Source of the DNA: CAVXXB01 sp963765585
GTDB taxonomy: Bacteria > Calditrichota > Calditrichia > JAJRVZ01
NCBI GenBank assembly: GCA_963765585.1
Contig: CAVXXB010000012.1
Location: 62,001-126,000 of the forward strand
Direction of reading: 5' to 3'
Length of the DNA: 64,000 nucleotides
Part shown: one piece after another, positions 10,737-20,918 of the stretch
Position numbering within the stretch: position 1 is the stretch's first letter
How the letters are laid out: each line of letters opens with the position of its first letter
Program-made: the position numbers and the translations under genes
The notes under the pieces: generated by a model
What the model saw: the letters and a program-made list of their open reading frames with translations, nothing else
Databases searched by the model: none
Told to the model about the DNA's origin: nothing

Positions 10737-12139
10737 AAATTCGCATTCGCCTGAACCTTTGGTTTTTTTCCATCAGTCTGCTTATACTACTGATCTTTAG
10801 CCTGGGTACCTACTGGGGTATGCAAAAATTGCTGTTTCAGGCCATGGATGAGGAGTTGAATGTTTTGGCCAGTTCAATTGAGCGAAGTTATGATCCTGGG
10901 CGGAATGAATTTTCTGAAGTTGATTTTTTTCACGATAATGAAAATTACTTTCCGGAATATTATTTACGTGTATTTGACAAAGACAGGCATCCCATTTATG
11001 CTACACCGCTCTGTTCCGTGCTGACTTTTAATGTGCCACTCGAAGAAAATATAATGGAAAAAGGTTACACCCTTAAGACGAAGGTTACCGAAAAAATCCC
11101 GGTTCTAAATCCTGGTCCGGAAGGGGAAACTACATTTCGTCTTATTTGCCGACAATTATTTTTTGGACAGCAACGTGTCGGTTGGGTGGTCGTCGGATTG
11201 TCGATTGAACGTATAGAAGATTCAATGGAAAACCTGTTATTTGTCCTTTTAGGTTCCATTTTGGGCAGCATATTATTCTTCGATTTTAGCAGGTTGTGAT
11301 CATTCCGTAAAGCACTGGATTCGGTAAATATCATAACAAAAAAGGCCAATCGAATAAGCCAGAATAACCTGGAAGAAAGAATCCAGGTGCCGGTTGAGAA
11401 TGACGAGTGGGTCAGACTTTCAGAGGTTTTGAATAATCTGCTCGATAGATTACAAAGAGCGTTTACTGCACAACAACAATTTCTGGCAGATGCCGCGCAT
11501 GAATTAAAAACACCACTCTCTGTATTACGCGCCCATTGGGAGAGTGAATTGAATAATGCGAAATTATCATTGGAAATGAAAGAAAAATTTGTACAGGATA
11601 TTGAAACGATTTCCCGACTGTCTCATTTGATCAATAATCTACTTTTACTTTCCAAAACTGAATCTGTACGTTCAACATTTGAATTCAAAACATTGCAACT
11701 CGATGAAGTTATAAATGAGGTGCTCAGTGATACCCAGGTTTTCGCAGCGATGAAAGATCAGACAATTGAAATTGTTGATCTGCAACCGGTAAAACCCCAT
11801 GGTGACCGTGTGCGATTGTCGACTTTTTTTAATATCCTCGACAATGCAATCCGTTATGGGCCTGAATCAGGAAAGATATGGATTTCAGTCCGGGTGCAGC
11901 GATGCTGGATTGTGGCCGAAATACAGGATAATGGCAATGGAATTGCTGAGGGGGATTTACCATATATCTTTGACCGTTTTTACCGGGCGCAAAAGGATCG
12001 CGCCCGCAAAACCGGTGGAAGTAGCCTGGGCTTATCCATTTGCCAACTGATTGTTCATTCGCATGATGGTGAGATTGAAGTAGAAAGTGAGGCCGGAAAG
12101 GGTAGCATTTTTAGAGTTAATTTACCCTTAATAAGCTAA
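10733..12139 (+). CDS. Membrane sensor histidine kinase, interrupted by an in-frame TGA
   Basis: Partner of the preceding regulator. GTG start 10733 has AAGGA upstream. Order: first membrane helix ('LWFFSISLLILLIFSLG'); periplasmic sensor of about 125 residues; second helix near 11230-11290; HAMP-like linker ('RKALDSVNIITKKANRIS'); HisKA with the phospho-His in 'ADAAHELKTPLSVLRAH' (codon 11498-11500); HATPase_c with N box 'NILDNAIRYGPESG', G1 'IQDNGNGIAEGDLPYIF' and G2 'GGSSLGLSICQLIVHS'. At 11297-11299 an in-frame TGA follows 'ILFFDFSRL', and the same frame then resumes with the HAMP sequence. The cause may be a substitution or two compensating indels around 11280-11300. Without it the protein would be about 468 residues, normal for EnvZ/CpxA-like kinases. 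Confidence 0.85.
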
Positions 12140-12369
12140 CTCAGGCTTTGCCCGTTCAATAATATTGCAATATGACTGAGAAATTATATGACCAATTCAG
12201 TCAGACTTTTTTAACTATTGCCATCCCCAGATAAACGATTCTCCCTATATATGCTATTAAATATTTCTCTTTCCGGCCAATAAATCTTCTTTTCTTCATT
12301 AAATATTCATTTTCGAGCGATATGCTTTATCAAAAGTCACTCTGCAATCAAATATACAGGGGAATATTG

Positions 12370-14801
12370 ATGGTACGGGCAATCAGTTTCAGCGACTTAC
12401 CCAGAGTCAAAATGCGCAAATTTTTAGAGGAATTAAACACCGGTGAACATGGATTATCGAATAATGCCGTGATTCTAAAACGACAACAATTTGGATATAA
12501 TACGATTGCTGAGAATAAAAAGAATTCGCTGGTTAGATTTTTCCGTAATTTTCTCAAGCCGGTTTCGCTCATAGTTGTATTCGCCGGTATGCTATCCCTA
12601 TTCATGCATCTCTATGAGGATTTCTTCATTATTATGATCCTGTTACTGGTTACCGTCATATCCGGAGATTGGTATGATTATAAAACCGGGAAGTCGGAAA
12701 AATCACTCAAACAAAGATTAGCACCTCAGGTGCGGGCCATGCGAAATGGAAAATGGTGTAATTTACCGGCCAGAGAACTGGTACCGGGGGATATTGTTAA
12801 TATCCGGCCGGGAAACATCATTGCCGCGGATACCAAATTAGTCGATGGAAAGTACCTGGAATGTGATGAATCGGCCATCACCGGAAAAATGGCTCCCATT
12901 GAAAAACATACCGGAGATGATGTTTTTTGCGGGTGAGTCGTTTTTCGTGGTGAAATGACGGCAGTGGTAACAGCGACAGGGGAAAAAATTTTTCTTAGTA
13001 AAACCGGCAAATTAAAAGATAAGGATGATGGAAAAAGCCACTTTGACCAGGCTATATTAAAAATTAACAATTATCTGGATAATGTTGGCCATCGCTTGAT
13101 TCTCGTGCTCACTTTTGTGACTGTATCCGTAATGAACATTTTATTGAAACAATGCGCTTTATGACAATCCTAGCGGCGACAGTATTACCTTCCTGCCACT
13201 GTTTTAATCTTTATCATGGCAACCGGGGCGGTGAAACTGGCCAGAAAGAGAGGCCATTGTGCGTGGGCTGGCTGCAGTTGAAATGATAGCAGGGGTAGTT
13301 TTATCTCTTCAATAAAACCGGCACCCTGACCAGAAACAGAGTAACGATGGGGAAGCCATTTGCAGCAACAGATTTTACATCGGAAGATACGCTGGTCTAT
13401 GCCGTACTGGCCTCACGTGAAGAAGATAATGATCCAATTGATAATGCAATATTAACTGCCAGAAAAAGAGAGAAAATCGATTATCGGTTATCACAATTTA
13501 CCACCATTGAGTTCATTCCTTTTGATACGCATCAAATGCGGACAGAAGCACATCTATATAATTTTGCCGGAGACCGGATATACGTAAGTAAAGGTGCCCC
13601 CGGGGCAATTACGGTACTATGTTCGGATAATCGCTCAAACGACGGCTTTTTTTGTCGAGCAGAAGGTAGAGGAATTTGCCCGTATGGGGTATCGCACTAT
13701 CGCTGTTGCAATGAAATCGGATAGGACAAACTGGCAGTTAGTCGGATTGATTCCTCTGTTTGATTCCCTGAACAGCGATGTGTTAAAAATAGTTTCTGAT
13801 TTACCGGATATGGGAATAAATCTAAAAATAATTACTGCAGATACCGTGGCCATTGTCAGACAACTGGCACAGAAACTGGGGTCGAATTCCAAAATTTATC
13901 AAAGTAAAGAACTCAGGCATATCACTCAGTATCAACTGGAAGAAATTGTTGAAAATGCGGGTGATTTGCGGAAGTATATCCCGAGCAAAAATATTTACTC
14001 ATAAAGATTTTACAAAAACTTACTCACCACGTGGGTTTTACCGGTAAAAATGCAAATGATACTCCTGCATTACAGACTGCTGACTGTGGTATTGCTCTGG
14101 ACGTTGCCACGGATGCCGCAAAGTCAGCGGCTTTTCTGGTTGTAACAGAACCGGGATTGCACGTAATTATCCAGGCTATAAAAGAAAGCCGGAAAATTTT
14201 TCAACGAATGAACAGTTTTGCTGTTTACTGCATTGCCGGAAATATACATATTTTAATATTTCTTTCACTCTCAATCATATTTTTTAACTTCTATCCGGTT
14301 ACAACGATCATGATGGTAGTGCTGACATTCATGAATTTTTTTCCGGCCTTCGCAATTGCCGGTGATAATGCCGGTGTTTCCCAAAAACCTCAAAAATGGA
14401 ACATGTCTCTTATCCTCGGCCCATCCACTTTTTTTGGTCTAACTGCTGTTGTTTTTTCAATCATTGTTTTTTATCTGGGAGAATACATGCTGCATTTAAA
14501 TATGAATGTGATGCAATCAGTAATTTTCCTGAATCTGGTGATTGCCGGACATCTGAGGATTTTTAGTTCACGGACACAAGGATATTTCTGGTCGCTAAAA
14601 CCGTATACTGGCCTATTTTTGTCAGTCGTCACCGTTACTGTAGTCGCGACGATGGTTGTCATTGGTGGTTGGTTTGTCACTCCGGTAAGATGGGAATTGA
14701 CTGTGTATGTTTGGATTTTTACTATAATTGCATTTATTCTGACCGATCTGCTAAAAGTATATTTTATAAAAAAGTTTATTGATTTTCTCAGAATCCAATA
14801 A
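12370..14801 (+). pseudogene. Decayed P3A-type (plasma-membrane H+-ATPase-like) P-type ATPase
   Basis: The layout follows P3A proton pumps. N-terminal cation-ATPase domain ('GLSNNAVILKRQQFGYNTI'); first transmembrane hairpin; actuator domain ('LAPQVRAMRNGKWCNLPARE', 'LVPGDIVNIRPGNIIAADTK'); residual M4 ('MATGAVKLARKR'); P/N domains ('FIPFDTHQMRTEAHLYNF', 'VSKGAPGAI', 'GLIPLFDSLNSDVLKIV'); C-terminal membrane domain ('IKESRKIFQRMNSFAVYC'). Frames break near 12935, 13160-13320, 13640 and 14000. Signature residues are also substituted: TGES is TGKM, TGD is TAD, and GDGVNDAPAL is GKNANDTPAL. The Asp codon of DKTGTLT is damaged ('NKTGTLT' is read). The start ATG 12370 follows AGGGG. A working pump is very unlikely. 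Confidence 0.8.
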
Positions 14802-14839
14802 ATAACATGTAACATATATTTTTTATTCAGGAGGTTATC

Positions 14840-15406
14840 ATGAAAAAATCACCTAAAAACAAATACGAGACAGCTATGAATATTCCTTGTATATGATGAA
14901 AAATTATATCAGGATGTCGGAAGTCAGAACGGAATACAGCGTCAATATGCCAGATTAGCGATGGTTGATATCGGTGAACCGGCAATCGATATTCTGGTGG
15001 TACTTGCCATGCATCCGCAATGGACCATTCGCTGGGAAGCGGTGAATACATCTCTCTCATGAGAAACGCTGTAACGGCCCCGGTATTAATTAATGCGCTT
15101 GAAGATACAAATGAAAGTATACGCTGGGTCGCCGCTCATGGATTAATTACCCTGGGAAAGCCAGGTCTGATATCCTTATTGGAGGCGCTCAGCAGTTATA
15201 AGTTATCGGCAATCCTGAGGAAAAATGCACACTATATATTAGAGGAAATTTCAAAACGACATCCTATTCCCGGAGTTACACTCTTATTACAATGTCTGAA
15301 TGATTCAGATGATTATTTTGCCATCGCAAATATTGCCAAAAATGTTCTTAGTGAACAGATACATGTTGACTATGATGAATTCCAAAGTCCACCAAACCAA
15401 AATTGA
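14840..15406 (+). CDS. Small HEAT-repeat protein, frameshifted
   Basis: The ATG at 14840 follows a strong AGGAGG site (14830-14835) and reads 'MKKSPKNKYETAMNIP', then meets TGA. The real continuation is in another frame: 'QRQYARLAMVDIGEPAIDIL', then 'HPQWTIRWEAVNTSL'. A third segment runs to TGA 15404-15406 ('LINALEDTNESIRWVAAHG', 'LLQCLNDSDDYFAIANIAK'). The pattern of paired helices with 'IRWVAAHGLITLGKPG' is typical of HEAT/PBS-lyase-like repeats, which act as protein-binding scaffolds. About 185 residues when joined. It sits between the P-type ATPase remnant and the HAMP/trkH pair, so an ion-transport regulatory role is possible (inference). Breaks lie near 14895 and 15045. Confidence 0.65.
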
Positions 15407-15496
15407 GACGACATATGATTCAATCAGCAACCACAGTATTAACTATTTGTCGTCAATTAAAGATAAGTGAAAAGGTCTAAATGAAAGGTGTCTTCT

Positions 15497-16252
15497 ATGG
15501 GTATCCGACTAAAAATATTACTTGGATTTTTAACTCTGGCGGTCATGTTGTTTATTGCCGGTGTTTGGTCCATTTACCAATTAAATTCTATTGGATCATC
15601 TATACCCAAATTACTGGATGAAAATTACCAAAGTATCCATGCTGCCAAAAAAATGGTTGAAGCACTGGAGCGAGAAGAGAGTGCGGTTTTATTTCTTCTT
15701 CTCGGTAAATGGGATGAGGGAAGATCCCTGTTGCAGACTGCCGATAGTCTGTTTAATGATAATTTTAATTTTGCTTATACCAACATCACTATTCCCGGAG
15801 AACAAACTCAACTTGATACGATAAAATCACGCTATGCAAGTTATATGAAATTATGGGTCCCATTGTGGGTACCCAAAAAGAAGGAAATATCGAATGGTAT
15901 TTTCAAAGTGTACATAAATCTTTTCTATCTGTAAGGTCTTCGCTTGAAGATCTGATGAATGTAATGATTAATGCCATGTCGGGTGGCAACAAATTTAAAA
16001 GAGAGAGCAAACAGGGCAATTATGCCTGGAATAGTTGCCGTATTATCGGCTCTAATCTTCACCCTGATATTCAATTTTCTGGTCAATTACTATTTTGTCG
16101 GACCTATTCTCAAAATAACCGATGGCATCAGAAGATTTAAGGAGAACAGAACACCCGTTGATGTTTCGGTAGAGACACAAAATGAGTTGTTATTTTTATC
16201 AAATGAAATTAGTGATTTGTGTACCCTGGTAAGTTCAAAGGATTCTGAATAA
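15497..16252 (+). CDS. Membrane sensor with 4-helix periplasmic domain and HAMP, no kinase; two frameshifts
   Basis: The start is taken at ATG 15497 (AAAGG eight bases upstream); a GTG at 15488 is also in frame. The first helix is 'LKILLGFLTLAVMLFIAG'. A four-helix-bundle periplasmic region follows, similar to KinB-type sensors ('ENYQSIHAAKKMVEALERE', 'ESAVLFLLLGKWDEGRSL'). A second helix ('MPGIVAVLSALIFTLIF') and a HAMP-like segment ('VGPILKITDGIRRFKENR') come next. The protein ends about 45 residues later without HisKA, GGDEF or MCP output. Frames change near 15860 and 15990. Its stop overlaps the trkH start (TAATGA at 16250-16255), so the two are probably translated together. It may sense the periplasm and influence TrkH or an unlinked kinase (inference). 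Confidence 0.65.
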
Positions 16253-17705
16253 TGAGACTACATATTGTTCTGAGATACATTGCTTATGCCCTTCTCTTAA
16301 ATGCATTATTTATGATACTATCATCAATTGTATCGTTTATTTATGGCGAAGATGCGCTGATGCCATTGTTATATTCCGGTTTGGTTACGGCATTGTTTGG
16401 AATATTTCCCCTGATTTTTGTGCCACCTACTTCGAATATTACCAATAAGGAAGGACATTTAATCATAGTCGGTAGCTGGCTTTTATCATGTCTGGCCGGT
16501 ATGCTTCCTTATATTATCTGGGGTGGTCCCTTTTCTTTGACCAATGCATGGTTCGAGAGTGTTTCCGGTTTTACGACGACCGGGTCATCCATCCTAAGTA
16601 ATATAGAAGCTTACCACATGGATTACTATTCTGGAGGGCCTCCACCCACTGGATTGGGGGAATTGGTATAATCATATTTGTACTGTCTGTTTTGCCCTTT
16701 TTGGGAATCGCCGAAATTGTACTATATCGCAGTGAAATATCTTTTTTAGCCAGAGAAAATTTTCATCATCGTACAAGAAAAGCGATAAATATTCTGGCCG
16801 GTGTTTATGGCGGGTTAACTCTGCTTGAAATAATTGCGCTGCTTTTTTGCGGCATGAATTTGTTTGATGCGATCACCCATTCCTTCGCCACCATCGCTAC
16901 CGGAGGATTTTCTACAAAGAATGCGAGCATTGGCTATTTTAACAGTGCCACCATTGAAGTTGTAATTATTGTCTTTATGATCCTCTCGGGGATACATTTT
17001 GCCACACTCTTTGCGGTAATCACGGGGCATATTCGTGACTTCTGGAAATCATCTGTTGTCAGATATTATATCGCCACCCTGATGTTGGGAGTCATTATCA
17101 CAACAGTGAATGTGCATGGAAACAACTATACAAATTGGGGGGATGCGTTACGCTATGCATCATTTCAGATCGTTTCTATCGGTACATCTACCGGCTTTGC
17201 AACCACAAATTCGACTGTCTGGCCAGCCCTGTCTCACCTTATTATTATATATTTTGCCCTGCAATGTGCCTGTGCCGGTTCAACTTCCGGCGGCATTAAA
17301 GTGGAACGTATTCTCCTGATCGGCAAATCTTTTATAAAGTATTTGAAAAAGCTGATGCATCCAAATGCCGTCATTCCCGTCCATCTCGATAACCGGGTTA
17401 TTAAAGAGGATGTATTAGCAAAGAGCATTCTGTATATTGTAATTTATCTTGTTATTGTTTTTCTCAATACCCTTGTTCTCAGTGCCCTGGGTGTGGATAA
17501 TCTTTCGGCTTTTTCCGGAACAGTGGCGTCAATAGGTAATGTGGGTCCCGGATTAGGTACCGTCGGATCCGCCGGAAATTTTAACCATCTGCCTGAATTG
17601 GGTAAATGGACATTGACAGTTACAATGTTAATGGGCCGGCTCGAGATTTATGCATTTTTTATGTTTTTTACCAGAGCTCAATGGAGAAAAACCGTAGACT
17701 ATTAA
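16252..17705 (+). CDS. trkH: TrkH-family potassium uptake protein, one frameshift
   Basis: Polytopic K+ channel-like subunit of the Trk/Ktr/HKT superfamily, importing K+ across the inner membrane. Four pore loops are recognisable: 'SVSGFTTTGSSILSN', 'HSFATIATGGFSTKNASIG', 'SIGTSTGFATTNSTVWP' and 'ASIGNVGPGLGTVGSAGNF'. Near 16612 one base is missing. The correct frame after 'ILSNIEA' is 'LPHGLLFWRASTHWIGGIG', a conserved TrkH signature. About 484 residues once joined, the normal length. No canonical trkA follows directly; RCK-type domains are encoded nearby at 20234-20884 and 20919-21542. ATG 16252 overlaps the preceding stop. Confidence 0.9.
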
Positions 17706-17925
17706 TAGTATCAAATGATATCAGACAAATTTTTGGCACGCCGATTTCGCTGATTAAACAGATTATCTCATAATCACTTGAAGGCCATGACTATTTTTTT
17801 TGTTACAGGTAACATTTGTCCTGAAATGACCGTAATTTTAGAAAGAAAATTTTCGGTCAATTATCCACGAATAACCTGTTTTATAAATGATTGAAACGGC
17901 AAATTAAAAAAAACCGGAGCGTGCA

Positions 17926-19128
17926 ATGCGAAAAGTTTATCATTTGTGCCTATTATCAGTAATTTTTTTGATCCAAAGTGCAATCGGCCATCCGGAATCA
18001 GTGATGACAGGATATATTGAAGTGCCAGGTGGTAAATTGTATTATGAAGAGGCCGGAAAGGGGGATGAAACGATTGTTTTGATTCATGATGGCCTGGTTC
18101 ATGGTGAAATATGGGATAACCAGTTTTCAGTTTTTGCAGAGAAGTACCGGGTTGTTCGCTATGATCGCAGGGGATATGGACGTTCGCCAAAACCAGAAAA
18201 GAAATACTCCAACATTGAAGATCTTAACACAGTTTTTAATCATTTTAAAATCAAAAAAGCTATTGTTATGGGTATGTCGGCTGGCGGCGCCCTTACTCTG
18301 GACTTTGCTGTAACATACCCGGAGAAAACATCCGCTTTGGTACTGGTCGGCGCGGTGGTTGGTGGATTTAGCGACTCAAATCATTTTCAGACCCGGGGAG
18401 GACGTTTGACTGCAGCGGACTATGCCAATCCAGATAAACTGCTTGAATATTTTGTGAAGGTAGATCCTTATGAAATTGCACCTCAAAATAAAGACAAAAA
18501 GGAAAAACTATGGATACTTATGCAGCAATATCCTCAAAATATTGATTTTACAAAAAATCGTCTGGCAGAAATTCCGCAGCGTAAAGTGATAGATAATTTA
18601 AATAATATTCAGGTTCCTGTGTTTATCGTTGCCGGGGAATATGATATTCCGGATGTTTTTATGCATGCCGGGGCAATTGAAGCAGGTATTCCTCATGCAA
18701 AAAAATCTGTTATTCAGGATGCGGGTCATTTGGTACCATTTGAACAGCCAGTAACATTTAACGAGCAAGTTCTAAATTTTCTTAATGGGGCTGAATTTAA
18801 TTTGATACTGCGTACAAAGAGAGTTGCGGACGCAGTTGAAATGTTTCACCAGAAGCGCAAAGAGGATAAAAACTGGCTCCCCTTTAGCGAAGCACAGATG
18901 AATACTTTAGGATATCAAAAATTGAGATCCGGAAAAACCAGTGAAGCAATTGAGCGATTTAAACTTAATGTTATTGCATATCCTGAATCCGCAAATACCT
19001 ATGACAGCCTGGGTGAGGCATATATGACTAACGGTGATAAGAAACTGGCAATGAAGAATTATAAAAAATCACTTGAACTGGACCCCAAAAATCAAAATGC
19101 GGTCAAAATGCTTGAAAGTTTGAAATGA
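17926..19128 (+). CDS. Secreted alpha/beta hydrolase with C-terminal TPRs
   Basis: Intact 400-residue protein. Residues 1-21 form a signal peptide. Residues about 25-290 are an alpha/beta hydrolase fold: oxyanion region 'IVLIHDGLVHGEIWDNQ', nucleophile elbow 'VMGMSAGGAL' with Ser118, acid in 'GEYDIPDV' (Asp240 or Asp243), and His268 in 'DAGHLVPFEQP'. It resembles peroxidase-like or epoxide/ester hydrolases, but the substrate cannot be inferred. Residues about 315-400 are two TPRs ('LGYQKLRSGKTSEAIERF', 'DPKNQNAVKMLESLK') nearly matching the fragment at 1-324. Hydrolase plus TPR tail is a recurrent FCB-group fusion. Preceded by about 220 bases of spacer after trkH; probably its own transcript. 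Confidence 0.85.
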   Translation: MRKVYHLCLLSVIFLIQSAIGHPESVMTGYIEVPGGKLYYEEAGKGDETIVLIHDGLVHGEIWDNQFSVFAEKYRVVRYDRRGYGRSPKPEKKYSNIEDLNTVFNHFKIKKAIVMGMSAGGALTLDFAVTYPEKTSALVLVGAVVGGFSDSNHFQTRGGRLTAADYANPDKLLEYFVKVDPYEIAPQNKDKKEKLWILMQQYPQNIDFTKNRLAEIPQRKVIDNLNNIQVPVFIVAGEYDIPDVFMHAGAIEAGIPHAKKSVIQDAGHLVPFEQPVTFNEQVLNFLNGAEFNLILRTKRVADAVEMFHQKRKEDKNWLPFSEAQMNTLGYQKLRSGKTSEAIERFKLNVIAYPESANTYDSLGEAYMTNGDKKLAMKNYKKSLELDPKNQNAVKMLESLK

Positions 19129-19577
19129 TTTTTGATTTACTCCTTTGAGCAGCCATTTTCTTTTCTATAATTTAAATGGAAAGTTTTGACTAAGATACAA
19201 ATCCCGAGCCATAGATAAAACATATTCTCTATTTATATGTTAAAAAACGCGTGCCGCAACATGTACTGCACGAGTTTTCCGGATGCAAGAACGTTAAAAA
19301 GGTTTTCACTTTCTCCGATCTTCTTCTGTAAGATATCTGTAAGAGGTAACCAATAAAATTTCTAACCAGTGAGCGTCCGATTTTTCTCTTCAGAAAAATT
19401 AACAGCTAAGAGAATTATTACTTCAGATTTCGTAGTTACATATTGTTATGTGCAGAATAATTAATTATAATAAATGCATTAACAAATTACTCACTGAATC
19501 GTATAATACAACAAGAGTACTCTCTTATTCTTCACGCTATAAAAATATAAAATCAAATATTATTAGGAGATATAAAA
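19129..19577. other. Intergenic region without recognised gene
   Basis: About 450 AT-rich bases. An imperfect hairpin lies at 19244-19276 (AAAACGCGTGC and GCACGAGTTTT arms) that might be a terminator or small RNA, but support is weak. AGGAG at 19565-19569 serves the next gene. Confidence 0.3.
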
Positions 19578-20114
19578 ATGGAAGCTAAACCAAAAAAAAG
19601 TGAAAAAGTGGATAATAATGATTCTGTGAAAAAAACGCCTCCTGAGGGAGATAGCGGATCACAGGATACTGTTAAAGCCAAGCATGGTCCATTGGTAGAG
19701 GCGGCAGAAAATATAGAAGAGGGTGCAAGAATTATAAGCGAAAAAGTTTCGGAAGTTGCAGGTGAAGTTGCCAATAAGACATCAGAGATTGCCGGTACCG
19801 TATATGACAAGGTAAAGGAAACCGTATCTGATGTGGTGGATATCGGGACCCGGGCAGTTGATGATTTATCACAGACGGCACAAAACTATATCGAAAAATA
19901 TAAGAATAAAGCGGAGATAAGTAAAATCAGCGAAAAAAGAAACGGACTGACCACTCAATTGGGTTCCCTGGTTTATCTTCGCTATAAAGTACAGAATACC
20001 GGACCAGAAAACCTGTTCAATGATAAGGAAATCAGTAGCCTGATTAAAGAAATCGAAGCCAAAGACAAAGAAATTATCAAAATTGGCAAAGAAATAGAAG
20101 ATAGTGATAAATGA
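19578..20114 (+). CDS. Charged amphipathic-helix (YtxH/apolipoprotein-like) protein
   Basis: Intact 178-residue protein with AGGAG ribosome site and no signal peptide. Residues 1-35 are charged and probably disordered. About 40-115 form repetitive amphipathic helix with alternating Val/Ala and Lys/Glu ('ISEKVSEVAGEVANKTSEIA', 'VYDKVKETVSDVVDIGTRA'), as in YtxH, LEA or apolipoprotein-like stress proteins. The last 60 residues are a coiled coil ('EISSLIKEIEAKDKEIIKIG'). Its middle-to-end layout parallels the next gene ('RNGLTTQLGSLVYLRYK' beside 'RELDSKYQELGELSFRL' there), so the two look like diverged paralogs, this one lacking the RCK_C domain. Function unknown; membrane-surface association is possible. 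Confidence 0.7.
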   Translation: MEAKPKKSEKVDNNDSVKKTPPEGDSGSQDTVKAKHGPLVEAAENIEEGARIISEKVSEVAGEVANKTSEIAGTVYDKVKETVSDVVDIGTRAVDDLSQTAQNYIEKYKNKAEISKISEKRNGLTTQLGSLVYLRYKVQNTGPENLFNDKEISSLIKEIEAKDKEIIKIGKEIEDSDK

Positions 20115-20233
20115 TTGGCCAATTAATTAGGGTACAAAACGTTCTTGGTTTTAAGGCCTTGGCAGGATTAATTTAATGAAGATTTTACACTTTTCGTATA
20201 CATGTGTGATAACAAAATAAATTAGAGGGAATT

Positions 20234-20884
20234 ATGGAAATATTAAAGAAGATCAAACAGCTGTTTGATAAAAGCAGCAAAGAAATAGTAAAAACCGGAG
20301 AGGAGCTGTCTGAAAAAGCAGAAGCGATGGGTAAAGAAGGGGTTGAATATGCCAGGGAAAAAATGTCAGTAATTGGCGAAAAGGCAACTGATATTAGCAA
20401 CATGGTTCGGTACAAAATTGAAGTGAGTGCCACAGAACGCGAATTGGATTCAAAATATCAGGAATTAGGTGAACTGAGTTTCAGGCTTAATAAATCCGGG
20501 AAATGGGACAGGTATAAAGAAAGATTTGATAATAAAATCGATGAGATTAATCAAATTAAACAACAGATAGATGAGAAAGAACGCGCATATCAGGAGTTGC
20601 GCAAACAATACTCCAGTAATTATGAAATAAAAAAACTAACGGACGATTTAGGTCAGGGTGATGCCGTGATTTCACAGGTAATAGTTTCTGAAAAATCCGG
20701 TATGGCCGGAAAGCTGCTCAAGGAAAATCTGCTGCCCAAAGAAGCACTTATTTCAGTAGTAAAACGTGGAAAAGAGGTAATCATACCGGATGGAAATACA
20801 AAACTGCTGACTGGTGATGAAGTGACGGTGATCGGTAAACAAGATGATGTCGCAAAGGTTGCCAAACGTATAACCGCCGGGTAG
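20234..20884 (+). CDS. Coiled-coil protein with C-terminal RCK_C (TrkA-C) domain
   Basis: Intact, 216 residues, AGAGGG ribosome site. Residues 1-60 are amphipathic helix ('ILKKIKQLFDKSSKEIVKTG'), and 65-130 are coiled coil ('KIDEINQIKQQIDEKERAYQ'). Residues about 143-214 match the RCK_C/TrkA-C fold: 'VISQVIVSEKSGMAGKLLKE', 'LISVVKRGKEVIIPDGNT', 'LLTGDEVTVIGKQDDVAKV'. RCK_C domains bind small ligands (for example c-di-AMP in some K+ channels) and normally follow RCK_N. Here no Rossmann domain is present. It ends 34 bases from the convergent CPA1-RCK antiporter gene and lies about 2.5 kb from trkH, so it may regulate one of these transporters (inference). Confidence 0.75.
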   Translation: MEILKKIKQLFDKSSKEIVKTGEELSEKAEAMGKEGVEYAREKMSVIGEKATDISNMVRYKIEVSATERELDSKYQELGELSFRLNKSGKWDRYKERFDNKIDEINQIKQQIDEKERAYQELRKQYSSNYEIKKLTDDLGQGDAVISQVIVSEKSGMAGKLLKENLLPKEALISVVKRGKEVIIPDGNTKLLTGDEVTVIGKQDDVAKVAKRITAG

Positions 20885-20918
20885 TTGATTTGACCTGAAT
20901 GATGAAACGTAGTGTAAT

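Noticed and set aside
11297..11299. TGA as a recoded codon or selenocysteine
   Set aside because: TGA clearly terminates other genes here (AI-2E 3190-3192, gene C 33599-33601); no SECIS-like element was noticed, and the site is not a Cys/Sec position.
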